Source: Mycobacterium sp. 141 (lineage in GTDB: Bacteria; Actinomycetota; Actinomycetes; Mycobacteriales; Mycobacteriaceae). Taken from it: 64,000 bases of DNA. The notes below the pieces were generated by a model that saw only the letters and a list, made by a program, of their open reading frames with translations, ran no database searches and was not told where the DNA came from. A program made the translations under genes and the position numbers. The stretch spans positions 1 through 64,000 of the forward strand of contig NZ_KB908265.1 of the NCBI RefSeq assembly GCF_000382405.1, read 5' to 3'. Positions 27,448 to 36,205 of this stretch are shown here, one piece after another (positions within the stretch are counted from its first letter, which is position 1; each line of letters begins with the position of its first letter).

Positions 27448-28227
27448 TTACGCGTACTCGGGTCGTAGCACGGGTGATAACGCAGTGAGCGGTATGTGCG
27501 CTTGTACGGTGCCGCCGTCCATTGACCAAACCGGCATGCCCGGGCTGTAGTCGACCGGAATATCATGCGCGACTGGATAGTCGGGCATGTAGATGATCAA
27601 TGAATCCGGTGTCAGCGCCCATGACCGGTAGCCACCGGAGTACACCTTGTCCGGTGTCCAGCGATCCGGGGTGAATGGATAGGTGCCGGGTTGATGTGGG
27701 GGCGCAGCCCGGTCCAAGGCCTCGCTCACGGCTGGTGCTGCCAGCCGTGGAATATCCATCAGTGGATCGGCTCCGGGTCGGACGATATCTCTCAGCTCGA
27801 GTTCTCTGCGGGTCGCCATGTCGAACGTGAACGTGCGGTATGCGTTGTTGATCGCAGGCCCGTCCGCGTGATAGTCCTCGTGGAATACCACCGAGAGTGT
27901 CGAGTCATGCCTGAACACCTCGAAGTTCGCCTCGCCGTAGCTGTCCTGAGCCATGTCCACGGCCTTGGCGCTCCAATTCTCATACAGGGCATGCAGATAC
28001 TCGCGGATCGCGGTGTGGGCGACCGGGTTATCGATGACCTCGCCTGGAATCGCGATTCTGATATCCCTGTTGGCATTGCGCACCGAAGTCACCACCGTGC
28101 GGCAGTAGTGGCCATCGAAGTCTCCGCCGAGCTCGGTGCAAAACGCTTCCGAGGAGGCACGCGCTGTCGGCGCACCCAGGAATGCGAGTCCGACCGACAT
28201 TGCGACGAGTATGGCTACCTTCGGCAT
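27448..28227 (-). CDS. Secreted MPT64/RsiV-like (DUF3298) protein
   Basis: A 259-residue secreted protein with a signal peptide cleaved after about residue 24 (PTARAS). The N-terminal Cys pair (FCTELGG...HYCRT) and the fold pattern (ANFEVFRHDSTLSVVFHEDY, AYRTFTFDMATRRELELRDIV, YPVAHDIPVDYSPG) match the MPT64/RsiV-like secreted family of mycobacteria. It lies between two Mce-associated genes, 10 and 23 bases from its neighbours, so it is probably co-transcribed. ATG 28227 has GAGGTGG upstream. An envelope role with the Mce system is inference. Confidence 0.72.
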   Translation of the reverse strand: MPKVAILVAMSVGLAFLGAPTARASSEAFCTELGGDFDGHYCRTVVTSVRNANRDIRIAIPGEVIDNPVAHTAIREYLHALYENWSAKAVDMAQDSYGEANFEVFRHDSTLSVVFHEDYHADGPAINNAYRTFTFDMATRRELELRDIVRPGADPLMDIPRLAAPAVSEALDRAAPPHQPGTYPFTPDRWTPDKVYSGGYRSWALTPDSLIIYMPDYPVAHDIPVDYSPGMPVWSMDGGTVQAHIPLTALSPVLRPEYA

Positions 28228-28237
28228 TTGGACCACC

Positions 28238-28849
28238 TCACGGAAGTTCGACTTTGCCGGCAAGCCATCGGCCGTCGACTCTGTCCATGGTGATTTTCAT
28301 GCGGCTGCGGTCAACCCGGGGATCGGGCTGAGCAGTGTTGGTCACGGTCTGATCGACCATCAGCAGGACGACAACCTTGTCTTTGGACACGGACTGGATT
28401 GCCGAATCGACCACGGTCCCATGGGCAGTCGCCTTGTTGTCGATGAGCAACTGTCGAAGTTGCATGCTGGATTGCGTGTACATGTCCTTGAACTCGCCCG
28501 TGGCGCCGTCAAGAACACGAGTGAAGTTGTCGTCAACCTGATCGCTGTCGATACTGGTCAGCGTCTGCGCGTAGTCGATCGCTGTCTGGAGGGCCTGGCG
28601 GCCCGCCGAGTCCAATTGCCACTGTTGCCACAGTTGCCAGCCGAAAAGGCCCGAGAACGTAAGTGCGGCAACGAGAACCATACCCACCCCTACCATGGTC
28701 AGGTGGCGAAGTCTGAGCCCGCGCCGCCCGACCCCCGGTTCGCCGGTGTCTGCGTCGCTGGCCCCGCTCTCGCCGTCCTCGGGTTCCTCTGCGGCGGTCG
28801 GCTCTTCAACAACGACTTCGGCGGTGTCGTCTTCGGTCTTTGACGTCAC
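28238..28849 (-). CDS. Mce-associated membrane protein (first copy)
   Basis: A 203-residue Mce-associated protein. An acidic cytoplasmic leader (residues 1-40, rich in Glu/Asp) precedes a membrane helix (about 50-72) and a domain with SIDSDQVDDNFTRVLDGATG that ends VDGRWLAGKVELP. It is a longer paralogue of the 26933 gene. The start is GTG 28849, divergent from the 29036 gene across a 186-base region holding a Zur-type box. The mce operon it presumably serves ends at 50614. Confidence 0.82.
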   Translation of the reverse strand: MTSKTEDDTAEVVVEEPTAAEEPEDGESGASDADTGEPGVGRRGLRLRHLTMVGVGMVLVAALTFSGLFGWQLWQQWQLDSAGRQALQTAIDYAQTLTSIDSDQVDDNFTRVLDGATGEFKDMYTQSSMQLRQLLIDNKATAHGTVVDSAIQSVSKDKVVVLLMVDQTVTNTAQPDPRVDRSRMKITMDRVDGRWLAGKVELP

Positions 28850-28977
28850 GGTTCGTTCCTTGGTTCACGTTGCGGTTGAGGGCCGGCCCTGGCGGAGCCC
28901 CATGTGGCGGCGGCCACATTCTTGCTTGACAGCGGGGTTGGCGTTGACACCGTCTCCAGACGACCTTACGTTAAGAC

Positions 28978-29001
28978 GATAACGAAAACCATTTTCATTA
29001 A
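28978..29001. promoter_or_regulatory. Zur-type operator at the head of the mce/biosynthesis cluster
   Basis: ATAACGAAAACCATTTTCATTAAG has the arms GAAAA (28984-28988) and TTTTC (28992-28996), with flanks TAA and TTA. It is imperfect in the centre. It lies in the divergent region between the Mce-associated gene (start 28849) and the 29036 gene, 35 bases before the latter's ATG. This is the only strong regulatory signature I see for the 21.6-kb gene run that follows. Confidence 0.75.
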
Positions 29002-29035
29002 GACTTCTTGCTGAAGCCACTGGGAGGGGGCTGCG

Positions 29036-30118
29036 ATGGCTACCGTCGCCGCAAATGCTCAACAGCCGCACCTGAAAGATGGGGAACATCAACCAGGTTG
29101 GTTCGTCAGCCGTCGTGTGGACATCTTCTTCGTGTTCGGCCTCGGCGCCCTGCTGTCGGCGGTACTCTTCGCTGCCGAAAGTCACAAGGGGATATTTCTC
29201 ATTGGAGCAGTGGCGTTCTCGTTGCTGTCCGACTTACCGCATGTGCTGACCACCACGGCACGAATCTGGCTGGATCCGCGGGAACGGACGCGGTATTGGC
29301 GGCACTATGTGATCAGTTTCGCGGTAGTCGGCACGATCGTCGGTGTGCTTTGGTTCGGCGGTTGGCTGGTGCCGCTACTGGCCGTTTGGGCGTACTGGCA
29401 GGTATTCCATGTCCTGAAGCAGCATTTCGGGATCATGAACATCTACGCGGCGAAGAACGGATACAAGGGGCCGCGGAACCGCCTCAAGTACGCTCTTTAT
29501 GCCATCTGCCTCGCCCCGGTGATCTACCGGGCCAGCCACGGGCTGCACTTTTCGGACTACGAGGTGTTTGGTCACCGCCTGCCGTTCTCCAATCTCAGTG
29601 TGCCCGTCCCGCCGATACCGAGCGTGCTCGTCGTCGGTGCGTATGTGATCGCCGTGGTCCTGGTCGCTAGGGCCGTTTGGGAGCAGGTCAAGCTGCGGCG
29701 TGCGGGACAGACCGCCCTACCCACCATGGCGGTGGCCACCCTTGTCATCGCCGCGTTGTCCTACAACCTGTCGTATCTGCTGGTGTCGGATCTGTTCGCG
29801 CTCATTCTGATCGCCACCACCACTCACAGCTTGCAGTACCACCTGATCAACTGGACGAGAAACAACACCAGATTCGCCGCTTCGGCGGATCCGGCTGAGA
29901 AGAAGCTGTTGTTGGCCCGGCTCTCGACTCGAAAGGCGCTCCCGCTGTATGCCGCTTGCTTGGCCGGTATCGGCATTCTCGCCGGACAGTTGGACACGGT
30001 AATCTTCGCTGTCCCACTGATGTTCGTGTTGCATCACTTCTACATGGATGGCGCCCTCTGGAAAAGCAAGGGAAATCCCGAGCTTGCGCACGATCTGGGA
30101 ATCGTTCGTGCTAAATGA
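29036..30118 (+). CDS. Polytopic membrane protein with His motifs (unknown)
   Basis: A 360-residue integral membrane protein with about eight hydrophobic segments. It has several histidine motifs near membrane borders: YWQVFHVLKQHFG (near 122-134), TTTHSLQYHLINW (near 265-277) and LHHFYMDGALWK (near 336). Spaced histidines of this sort occur in membrane diiron oxygenases and desaturases, but the exact boxes differ, so I do not name an enzyme. The start has GGGAGGGG upstream and the Zur-type box is 35 bases away. Gene 30108 overlaps its stop. It is the first gene of the cluster. Confidence 0.6.
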   Translation: MATVAANAQQPHLKDGEHQPGWFVSRRVDIFFVFGLGALLSAVLFAAESHKGIFLIGAVAFSLLSDLPHVLTTTARIWLDPRERTRYWRHYVISFAVVGTIVGVLWFGGWLVPLLAVWAYWQVFHVLKQHFGIMNIYAAKNGYKGPRNRLKYALYAICLAPVIYRASHGLHFSDYEVFGHRLPFSNLSVPVPPIPSVLVVGAYVIAVVLVARAVWEQVKLRRAGQTALPTMAVATLVIAALSYNLSYLLVSDLFALILIATTTHSLQYHLINWTRNNTRFAASADPAEKKLLLARLSTRKALPLYAACLAGIGILAGQLDTVIFAVPLMFVLHHFYMDGALWKSKGNPELAHDLGIVRAK

Positions 30119-31283
30119 GTACACATCTACGCGGTCTCCGCGGAACGGCAATGCGTGGTCTCTCAACGCGCGCGAGGTGGCGTCGCGCACAGAAGTAAAG
30201 GACTTCGTGCAGCTACCGTGGCGTATCTATCGGTACGATGCGCAATGGCGGCCGATGCTGCGGCGCACCATGGTGGCAAAGATGAACGCGGGCAAGAATC
30301 CGCTGCATCAAGAGGTCGAAATCGCGAACTTCGTTGCGTACCAATCGGGACGTGCGGTCGGACGTATATCGGCGAGCATTGATTCCGAGTACGTCAAACG
30401 GTACGGCGACTGCGCCTTCTTCGGTCACTTCGAGTGTCCGCCGGACGACGACGTAGCCGAGGTGTTGCTGACCGCCGTCGAGCGGTGGGCACGGCGTAGG
30501 GGGATGACCAAAATAGTTGGACCGTTCAGCTATTCGACACGTGAGGAGGTAGGTCTGCTCATCTCGGGCTACGGCAAGCCGCCGACTCTCATGCAGCCCT
30601 ACAACCCGATGTACTATCCGCGACTGATCGAATCCGCTGGGTATCAGAAGAAGTTCGACACCGCCTCGTATCGGTGGGACGCCGAGGGTAGCAGCGAGAT
30701 TCAGCGACGCTTGGTCAGACGCGCCGACGCGGTGATGAGAACGCAGAATGTGACGACCCGGCCGGTACGGATGTCGGAGTTCGGCAACGAACTGGAGGTT
30801 CTTCGTAGCCTGTACAACGACTCGTTCGCCAGGCATCCGGAGAACGTCCCGCTGAGCAAAGCAGTGTTCGAGGGTATGGCCGCGGAGATGCGACCATTGA
30901 TCGACCCGAATATCGTGCGGATCGTTGAAACCGACCGACAGCCAGTCGGGTTTCTCTTGATGTTGCCCGATATCAACGAAATCGCCGGACGGTCGGGAAG
31001 GCTCACACCGTCGACACTGTTACGGATTGCGACTCGACGTAACGGACATATCCGCGGCGTCGACACCGCGGTCGTGGTGCTCATCGGCGCTGTCGAAACA
31101 CAATTCGGGGCGGGCATCGGACGAGTCCTGGCGGGGGAGATCGTCAAGACCATCACGGGCAGCGGGTATACGTCCGTCGCCACAACCTGGGTGCACGAAG
31201 ACAATGTCTGGTCGAATTCGCTGGCGGCTCAGATGAAGACCGACCCGGAGAAACGGCACCGGGTCTATCAGAAGGCGCTGTGA
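30108..31283 (+). CDS. GNAT-type N-acyltransferase family protein
   Basis: A 391-residue protein of the large GNAT-like group. The centre reads MTKIVGPFSYSTREEVGLLISGYG and PTLMQPYNPMYYPRLIESAGYQK, a pattern shared by uncharacterised long GNAT proteins, with a second acetyltransferase-like half (IVETDRQPVGFLLMLPDINE and GIGRVLAGEIVKTI). The in-frame start is GTG 30108, overlapping the previous stop by 11 bases; the ATG at 30115 is out of frame. In this cluster it could move an acyl group onto an amine. No catalytic proof is visible. Confidence 0.62.
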   Translation: MLNEYTSTRSPRNGNAWSLNAREVASRTEVKDFVQLPWRIYRYDAQWRPMLRRTMVAKMNAGKNPLHQEVEIANFVAYQSGRAVGRISASIDSEYVKRYGDCAFFGHFECPPDDDVAEVLLTAVERWARRRGMTKIVGPFSYSTREEVGLLISGYGKPPTLMQPYNPMYYPRLIESAGYQKKFDTASYRWDAEGSSEIQRRLVRRADAVMRTQNVTTRPVRMSEFGNELEVLRSLYNDSFARHPENVPLSKAVFEGMAAEMRPLIDPNIVRIVETDRQPVGFLLMLPDINEIAGRSGRLTPSTLLRIATRRNGHIRGVDTAVVVLIGAVETQFGAGIGRVLAGEIVKTITGSGYTSVATTWVHEDNVWSNSLAAQMKTDPEKRHRVYQKAL

Positions 31284-32263
31284 TGACCGGTCGCATTCTC
31301 GTCACCGGAGGTGCCGGTTATCTGGGTCGCGCGCTTGTCGCCGAGCTCGCACGCACCGGCGATCCCGTGAGAATCGTGGTAGGCCCCCAGGACCAAGCTG
31401 GCATACCGGAGATTCCTGAACTCGACGTGGAGATCGTTCGGGCTGATGTCACCGATGCGTGCAGCATCGACCGTGCAATCCGGGGTGTCTCGTCGATCTA
31501 CCACCTCGCCGGCATTGCTTCCCCGAATTCTCGTTTGGGCCATGCCATCTGGAATGTGAATGTACTGGGTACCTATCATGTCGCGCGGAGCGCACTGCGC
31601 CATGGCGTCGGACGTGTCGTTCATGTGTCGTCGACAGCCGCTGTTGGCTATCCGCCGGACGGGGTGGTGGCCGACGAGTCGTTCGATGTCCGGGAATCGG
31701 TTGTGGACAACGTCTATGCCGCGACCAAACGTGCAGGCGAGCGTGTGATGCTGGACTTCGTTGAGCATGGCCTTGAGGTGGTCGTGATAAATCCCGCGGC
31801 CGTTTTCGCACCGAGATCCGGCACTGTGCGTTCTTGGCAGGGCTTGTTGTCCGCGGCGCGAAGCGGACTCTTACGAGTCGTTCCCCCCGGCGGTACCGCT
31901 GTGTGTTCGGCTCGGGATTTCGTGATAGGTGCCACTGGCGCAATGGTCAAGGGTGAGGTCGGCCAGCGATACATTCTCGCGACCGAAAATCTCACTTACC
32001 GCCGGATCGCCGAACTGCTCATCGACGCAGTGGGTCGACGGCACAAGGTCAGAACCGCGCCTGTGGGCGTGCTCCGGGCGATTGGTGCAGGCAACCGGGT
32101 GGTGCGGGATCTGGTCGGCGGCCCACATGCGGAAGATGCCTTGATACCGGAGAACGTCGAATTGATGGCCCGTCAGGTGTATTACGCGCCCGACAAAGCT
32201 GTGCGCGAACTGGGCATTCCAAGAGTCTCTGTCCCTGAACTGATTTCGGAGTTTATTCGATGA
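31283..32263 (+). CDS. NAD-dependent epimerase/dehydratase (extended SDR)
   Basis: A 326-residue extended short-chain dehydrogenase/reductase. The NAD motif is ILVTGGAGYLG at residues 5-15. DVTDACSID marks the adenine-pocket aspartate, and the active site has VHVSSTAAVGYPP and VYAATKRAGE (Y-x3-K). The C-terminal half resembles 3-beta-HSD/dihydroflavonol-4-reductase types. It is coupled to both neighbours (TGATG upstream, ATGA downstream). Likely role: reduction or oxidation of a keto or hydroxyl group on the cluster product. Confidence 0.82.
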   Translation: MTGRILVTGGAGYLGRALVAELARTGDPVRIVVGPQDQAGIPEIPELDVEIVRADVTDACSIDRAIRGVSSIYHLAGIASPNSRLGHAIWNVNVLGTYHVARSALRHGVGRVVHVSSTAAVGYPPDGVVADESFDVRESVVDNVYAATKRAGERVMLDFVEHGLEVVVINPAAVFAPRSGTVRSWQGLLSAARSGLLRVVPPGGTAVCSARDFVIGATGAMVKGEVGQRYILATENLTYRRIAELLIDAVGRRHKVRTAPVGVLRAIGAGNRVVRDLVGGPHAEDALIPENVELMARQVYYAPDKAVRELGIPRVSVPELISEFIR

Positions 32264-33354
32264 ACGTCGATACCCGGCAAGCCTCGTCCAGGAGGCCTGG
32301 CTCCAAGGAAGTGCTCGGCATTTCGATGGCCGAGGCGCGCTCACTGGTCGCCGATCTCTCGGCTCGAAGGCAGTGGATCTACTGGGGCGACCTCATGGTG
32401 TGCGCGGGGATCGGATACGTCGCGTTCGTGTTGTGCCCGGCCGATGACCTACTGTCTGCACCTGCTGTCGTGTGCATGCTGGTCGCGGCGCTGGCCTTTT
32501 ACCGGGCGGTGCTGTTCGTACACGAGATCGTCCACGCGCCGGAAGAACTGCGCTGGTTTTCGGTCGTCTGGCATGTTGTCTGCGGAATCCCTTTTCTGGT
32601 ACCGAAATTCACTTACGAGTTTCATCAGGATCACCACGGATCGCGTACTTACGGCACTGCTGAAGACGGCGAGTATGTGGCCTACGCCAGCGAGCCGCGC
32701 TGGCGGGTGATCGCGTTGCCGTTCACCGCGTTGCTCGGGCCGGTGGTGTTCGTCGTGCGCTTTCTGGTTTTGGCTCCGCTGAGTTGGCTGGTTCCGGCGT
32801 TCCGTTCGTACGTGTTGACGCGCGCCTCGGCACTGATGATCGATGCGGACTATGTCCGGGTGCTCCCAGCCGACAGAACCCCGCGCTCTTGGCTGGTGCA
32901 GGAGTTTGCATGTTTTTCCTACCTCGTGGCGATGATGGTGCTGCTGGGCCTTGGTGCGTACTCACCCAACCGACTGCTCGAGGCATACGTGATCGTCGCA
33001 GCGGTGCTGTTCGTCAACTGGATTCGGGTGCTGGCAGCCCACCGCTACGAGAGTGAGAACGAACAGATGACATTCTCTGAGCAGGTGTTGGATTCGATCG
33101 ACCATCCGTCACTGCCCATCCTCGGCGAACTATGGGCCCCGCTTGGGTTGCGCTTTCACGCAGTACACCATCTATTTCCCAAGCTGCCGTACCACCAACT
33201 CGGCAAGGCGCGTCGGCGTCTGGCGGAAGCGATTCCGCGCGATGGCGGGTACTGGGTGACCGAGGACCGGTCACTGACAGCTTCGATCCGGCGGTTGCTG
33301 GCCCGCCCACGCACCTCTGCTCGAGTGTCGCGTTCCGCTGGGGGGTCGGCATGA
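32260..33354 (+). CDS. Membrane fatty acid desaturase
   Basis: A 364-residue membrane desaturase with the three histidine boxes that bind two irons: HEIVH (near residue 89), HQDHH (near 122) and HAVHH (near 301), among four hydrophobic stretches. Family members introduce double bonds or hydroxylate acyl chains or sphingoid-like bases. The C-terminal HHLFPKLPYHQLGKARR is typical. It overlaps the epimerase stop (ATGA) and is followed by the aminotransferase with ATGA coupling. The substrate is probably an acyl chain in this pathway. Confidence 0.88.
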   Translation: MNVDTRQASSRRPGSKEVLGISMAEARSLVADLSARRQWIYWGDLMVCAGIGYVAFVLCPADDLLSAPAVVCMLVAALAFYRAVLFVHEIVHAPEELRWFSVVWHVVCGIPFLVPKFTYEFHQDHHGSRTYGTAEDGEYVAYASEPRWRVIALPFTALLGPVVFVVRFLVLAPLSWLVPAFRSYVLTRASALMIDADYVRVLPADRTPRSWLVQEFACFSYLVAMMVLLGLGAYSPNRLLEAYVIVAAVLFVNWIRVLAAHRYESENEQMTFSEQVLDSIDHPSLPILGELWAPLGLRFHAVHHLFPKLPYHQLGKARRRLAEAIPRDGGYWVTEDRSLTASIRRLLARPRTSARVSRSAGGSA

Positions 33355-34703
33355 CCTTGGCGCGATCATCTTCTGCCGTGCGCGAATCGGGTGCTGCCAC
33401 CTATTCCCGGCGGTTGCCGATCCGGCCCGTGGAAGCGGCCGGGGCTCGGCTGCGTGACAGTGACGGTCGCTGGTACGTGGACTGCCTGGCCGCGGCCGGG
33501 GCAATGTCGTTGGGGTGGAATCACCCCGTTGTACGTGAGGCCGTGGTCAAGACGCTCGATTCTGGAGAGCCGTGGCAGTCACTGGACTTCCACACCCCGA
33601 CCAGGGAACGGTTCGTCGAGGACCTGCTGTCCATCCTGCCGCCGGGAATGGCGGCGGCCGGCCGCATCCACCTGTGCTCACCGAGCGGTGCCAGCGCTGT
33701 CGAGGCCGCGTTGATGCTGGCCGAAATCGCGACCGGCGGCCGCGAACACGTCGGCGTGCAAGGCGGATTCCACGGTTGCACACGTGCGGCACGCGCCGCG
33801 AGTTCCGGTGGCGGGCTGCGGCAGCAGCCCGTGGTGCTGTCACCGCGGGCTACCTTTCTGCCTTACCCGCAGGATTACCGGTGCCCGTTCGGGGTCGGCG
33901 GAGAGCGAGGTGTCGACCTGGCGGTAGCCGCTGTCGAGAGTCTGACCCGACCCCACACCGCGGTGACGTCTCCCGCGTCGATCATCGCGGAGTTCGTTCT
34001 CGGGGAGGGCGGCGTGATCCCTGCGCCGTACCGCTGGGGCCAGGCGCTTCGCGACGGAGCGGAGCGCCTCGGTGTGCCACTCATTGCCGACGAGGTGCAG
34101 GCCGGGATGTTCCGTACCGGACCGCCGTGGGCCTTTCAGCATTGCGGCGTGGAGCCGGACATCATGGTGATCTCCAAGGGGCTCGGATCCGGTCTGCCCA
34201 TTGCCGTCCTCGTGGTCCGTGAACAGTTCGACGTGTGGGAACCTGGCGCATTCACCGGCACCTTCCGTGGTAACGCAATGTCATTCGCCGCTGCCAGCGC
34301 CGTCATCCGGTTCGCGGTCGAGACCGGATTGGCCGACCAGGTCGCGGTGAACGGGCGAATATTTCTCGAAGGGTTGACCGCGATTGCTGCGCAAACGGGC
34401 ATCATCGGTGACGTTCGCGGCGCCGGCTTGATGTTGGCTGCCGAAATCATCGATCCGGCAACTCCGTGGGATCAGATTGGCGGTGCGCCGGCTCCTCAGC
34501 TGGCCGAGCAGATCCAACGGGCCTGCCTGCAGCACGGCCTCATCGTTGAAACCGGTGGTCAATACGGCAATGTCGTGCGATTCCTGCCGCCACTCGTCAT
34601 CGGGGAGCGCGACATCGCGGCCGCACTGGATGCTTTCGAGGCCGCGGTGCGCCAAGTCGATAGCCGACGATCGGCGGATGCCGCCCGGGCGGGGGCACGG
34701 TGA
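33351..34703 (+). CDS. Class III aminotransferase, diaminobutyrate (Dat/EctB) type
   Basis: A 450-residue PLP-dependent aminotransferase. The N-terminal pattern ATYSRRLPIRPVEAAGARL followed by YVDCLAAAGAMSLGWNHP is the style of 2,4-diaminobutyrate aminotransferases (Dat/EctB). The PLP aspartate is in LIADEVQAG and the PLP lysine in MVISKGLGSGLP. It would make L-2,4-diaminobutyrate from aspartate semialdehyde with glutamate as donor. Its direct fusion-like coupling (GTGA) to a diaminobutyrate-type decarboxylase supports the call. Exact substrate not proven. Confidence 0.8.
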   Translation: MTLARSSSAVRESGAATYSRRLPIRPVEAAGARLRDSDGRWYVDCLAAAGAMSLGWNHPVVREAVVKTLDSGEPWQSLDFHTPTRERFVEDLLSILPPGMAAAGRIHLCSPSGASAVEAALMLAEIATGGREHVGVQGGFHGCTRAARAASSGGGLRQQPVVLSPRATFLPYPQDYRCPFGVGGERGVDLAVAAVESLTRPHTAVTSPASIIAEFVLGEGGVIPAPYRWGQALRDGAERLGVPLIADEVQAGMFRTGPPWAFQHCGVEPDIMVISKGLGSGLPIAVLVVREQFDVWEPGAFTGTFRGNAMSFAAASAVIRFAVETGLADQVAVNGRIFLEGLTAIAAQTGIIGDVRGAGLMLAAEIIDPATPWDQIGGAPAPQLAEQIQRACLQHGLIVETGGQYGNVVRFLPPLVIGERDIAAALDAFEAAVRQVDSRRSADAARAGAR

Positions 34704-36205
34704 AGGCGGACCCCAGCCCGTTCGCGGCAGACTTCGTCACTGCATCCGGTCTGAACGGGTACCGCGAAGCGATGATGCTCGCAACCACGTGGGTGGGCAC
34801 CGAGTTGGCCGAGCAGCCCACACCGGGGCTGGTGGAGGGGTATGCAGACCTGAAAGAAGCCGTCGACGCCTTGCCCCTTGATATCCCGGTCGGCATCGGT
34901 CTGCCGGGAGCGCTGGGGGAGGCGGTCAATCTGCTGGCTCGAAACTCGGCGGCGGTCACCCATCCCGCCTACCTCGCTCATCTGCACTGTCCTCCGACGG
35001 TGGCCTCGCTGGCCGCCGAAGTCCTGATAAACGCCTTCAATCAGTCGATGGACTCTTTCGATCAGGCGCCCGCAGCCACCGCGGTCGAACAGCGGGTGAT
35101 CGAATACCTCTGCACCGCCATGGGATACGACCACGGTTCGGACGGCACCTTCACCAGCGGTGGAACCCAGTCCAATCTTGAGGCGCTGTTGATCGCACGC
35201 GACCTGTTCGCCAAGAGAACTCTCGGTTGGGACGTCGCCACGCGCGGTCTGCCTCCCGAAGCACCGGCGTGGCGAGTGCTGTGTACCCGGCAGACACATT
35301 TCTCCGTGCAACAAGCACTACGAATCCTGGGCCTGGCGGCCGCACCGGTGGAGATCCCGACCGACTCGGCCGGACGGTTGAACATCGGGGCGCTGGCAGA
35401 CGAGGTGGCCAAAGCGGCTACGGCGGACACCCCGATCATGGCACTTGTACTCACGGCGGGCACTACCGATTACGGTGCGATCGATCCGCTGCGGGAAGCG
35501 ATTGCCGTTGCCCGAGAGCGGAACGTCTGGATTCACGTGGACGCCTGTGCCGGCGGTTGTCTGGCATTCAGCGATACTCATCGCCATCTGTTGTCCGGTA
35601 TCGAGTTGGCTGACTCGATCGCCATCGATTTTCATAAGCTGATGTTCCAGGCGATTAGCTGTAGCGCGTTGTTGGTACGCCAAGGGAAGTCCTTCGATGT
35701 CTTGGCCGGCCACGCCGACTATCTGAATCCGGAACAAGACTCTGATCAGGACGTGGTGAATCTGGTAGGCAAATCGATCCAAACCACACGCAGATTCGAT
35801 GCCCTCAAGGTTTGGGTCACCCTGCGCGCGTTGGGGCAGCGGCGCATCGCCGAGATGGTCGATGCCACCTGCGCAGCCGCTGCAGCTGCCGCCGAAGCGG
35901 CGGACCGCCATCCCAGCCTGGCCCTGCTGGCACCGGTAATGACAAACACCGTGGTACTACGTTGGCAGCACACAGGTTTGAGTGATCTCGAGTGCGATGA
36001 GATCAATAACGCCATCCGCACCAAGCTGGCGCACTCGGGTCACGCTATCGTCGGCAGATCGAAAGCTGCGGGACACCAGGCGATCAAGCTCACCTTTGTC
36101 AACCCCCTTGTAACCGCTGAGCTGGCCGCCGGCACTGTCGCCGCGATTGCCGAGCAGGGCGAGCAGATCCTCCGAACCCGCGGAAGGGAGTTCACCACCG
36201 CATGA
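34700..36205 (+). CDS. PLP decarboxylase, L-2,4-diaminobutyrate decarboxylase type
   Basis: A 501-residue group II PLP decarboxylase. Features are FTSGGTQSNLEALLIAR, WIHVDACAGGCLAF and the PLP lysine in IAIDFHKLMFQ. The histidine over the ring is in RQTHFSVQQA. Among these enzymes the order Dat-Ddc is diagnostic for diaminobutyrate decarboxylases, which give 1,3-diaminopropane. Its GTG overlaps the aminotransferase stop, and the next gene overlaps its stop. Glutamate or tyrosine-type decarboxylation cannot be excluded from sequence alone. Confidence 0.8.
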   Translation: MKADPSPFAADFVTASGLNGYREAMMLATTWVGTELAEQPTPGLVEGYADLKEAVDALPLDIPVGIGLPGALGEAVNLLARNSAAVTHPAYLAHLHCPPTVASLAAEVLINAFNQSMDSFDQAPAATAVEQRVIEYLCTAMGYDHGSDGTFTSGGTQSNLEALLIARDLFAKRTLGWDVATRGLPPEAPAWRVLCTRQTHFSVQQALRILGLAAAPVEIPTDSAGRLNIGALADEVAKAATADTPIMALVLTAGTTDYGAIDPLREAIAVARERNVWIHVDACAGGCLAFSDTHRHLLSGIELADSIAIDFHKLMFQAISCSALLVRQGKSFDVLAGHADYLNPEQDSDQDVVNLVGKSIQTTRRFDALKVWVTLRALGQRRIAEMVDATCAAAAAAAEAADRHPSLALLAPVMTNTVVLRWQHTGLSDLECDEINNAIRTKLAHSGHAIVGRSKAAGHQAIKLTFVNPLVTAELAAGTVAAIAEQGEQILRTRGREFTTA

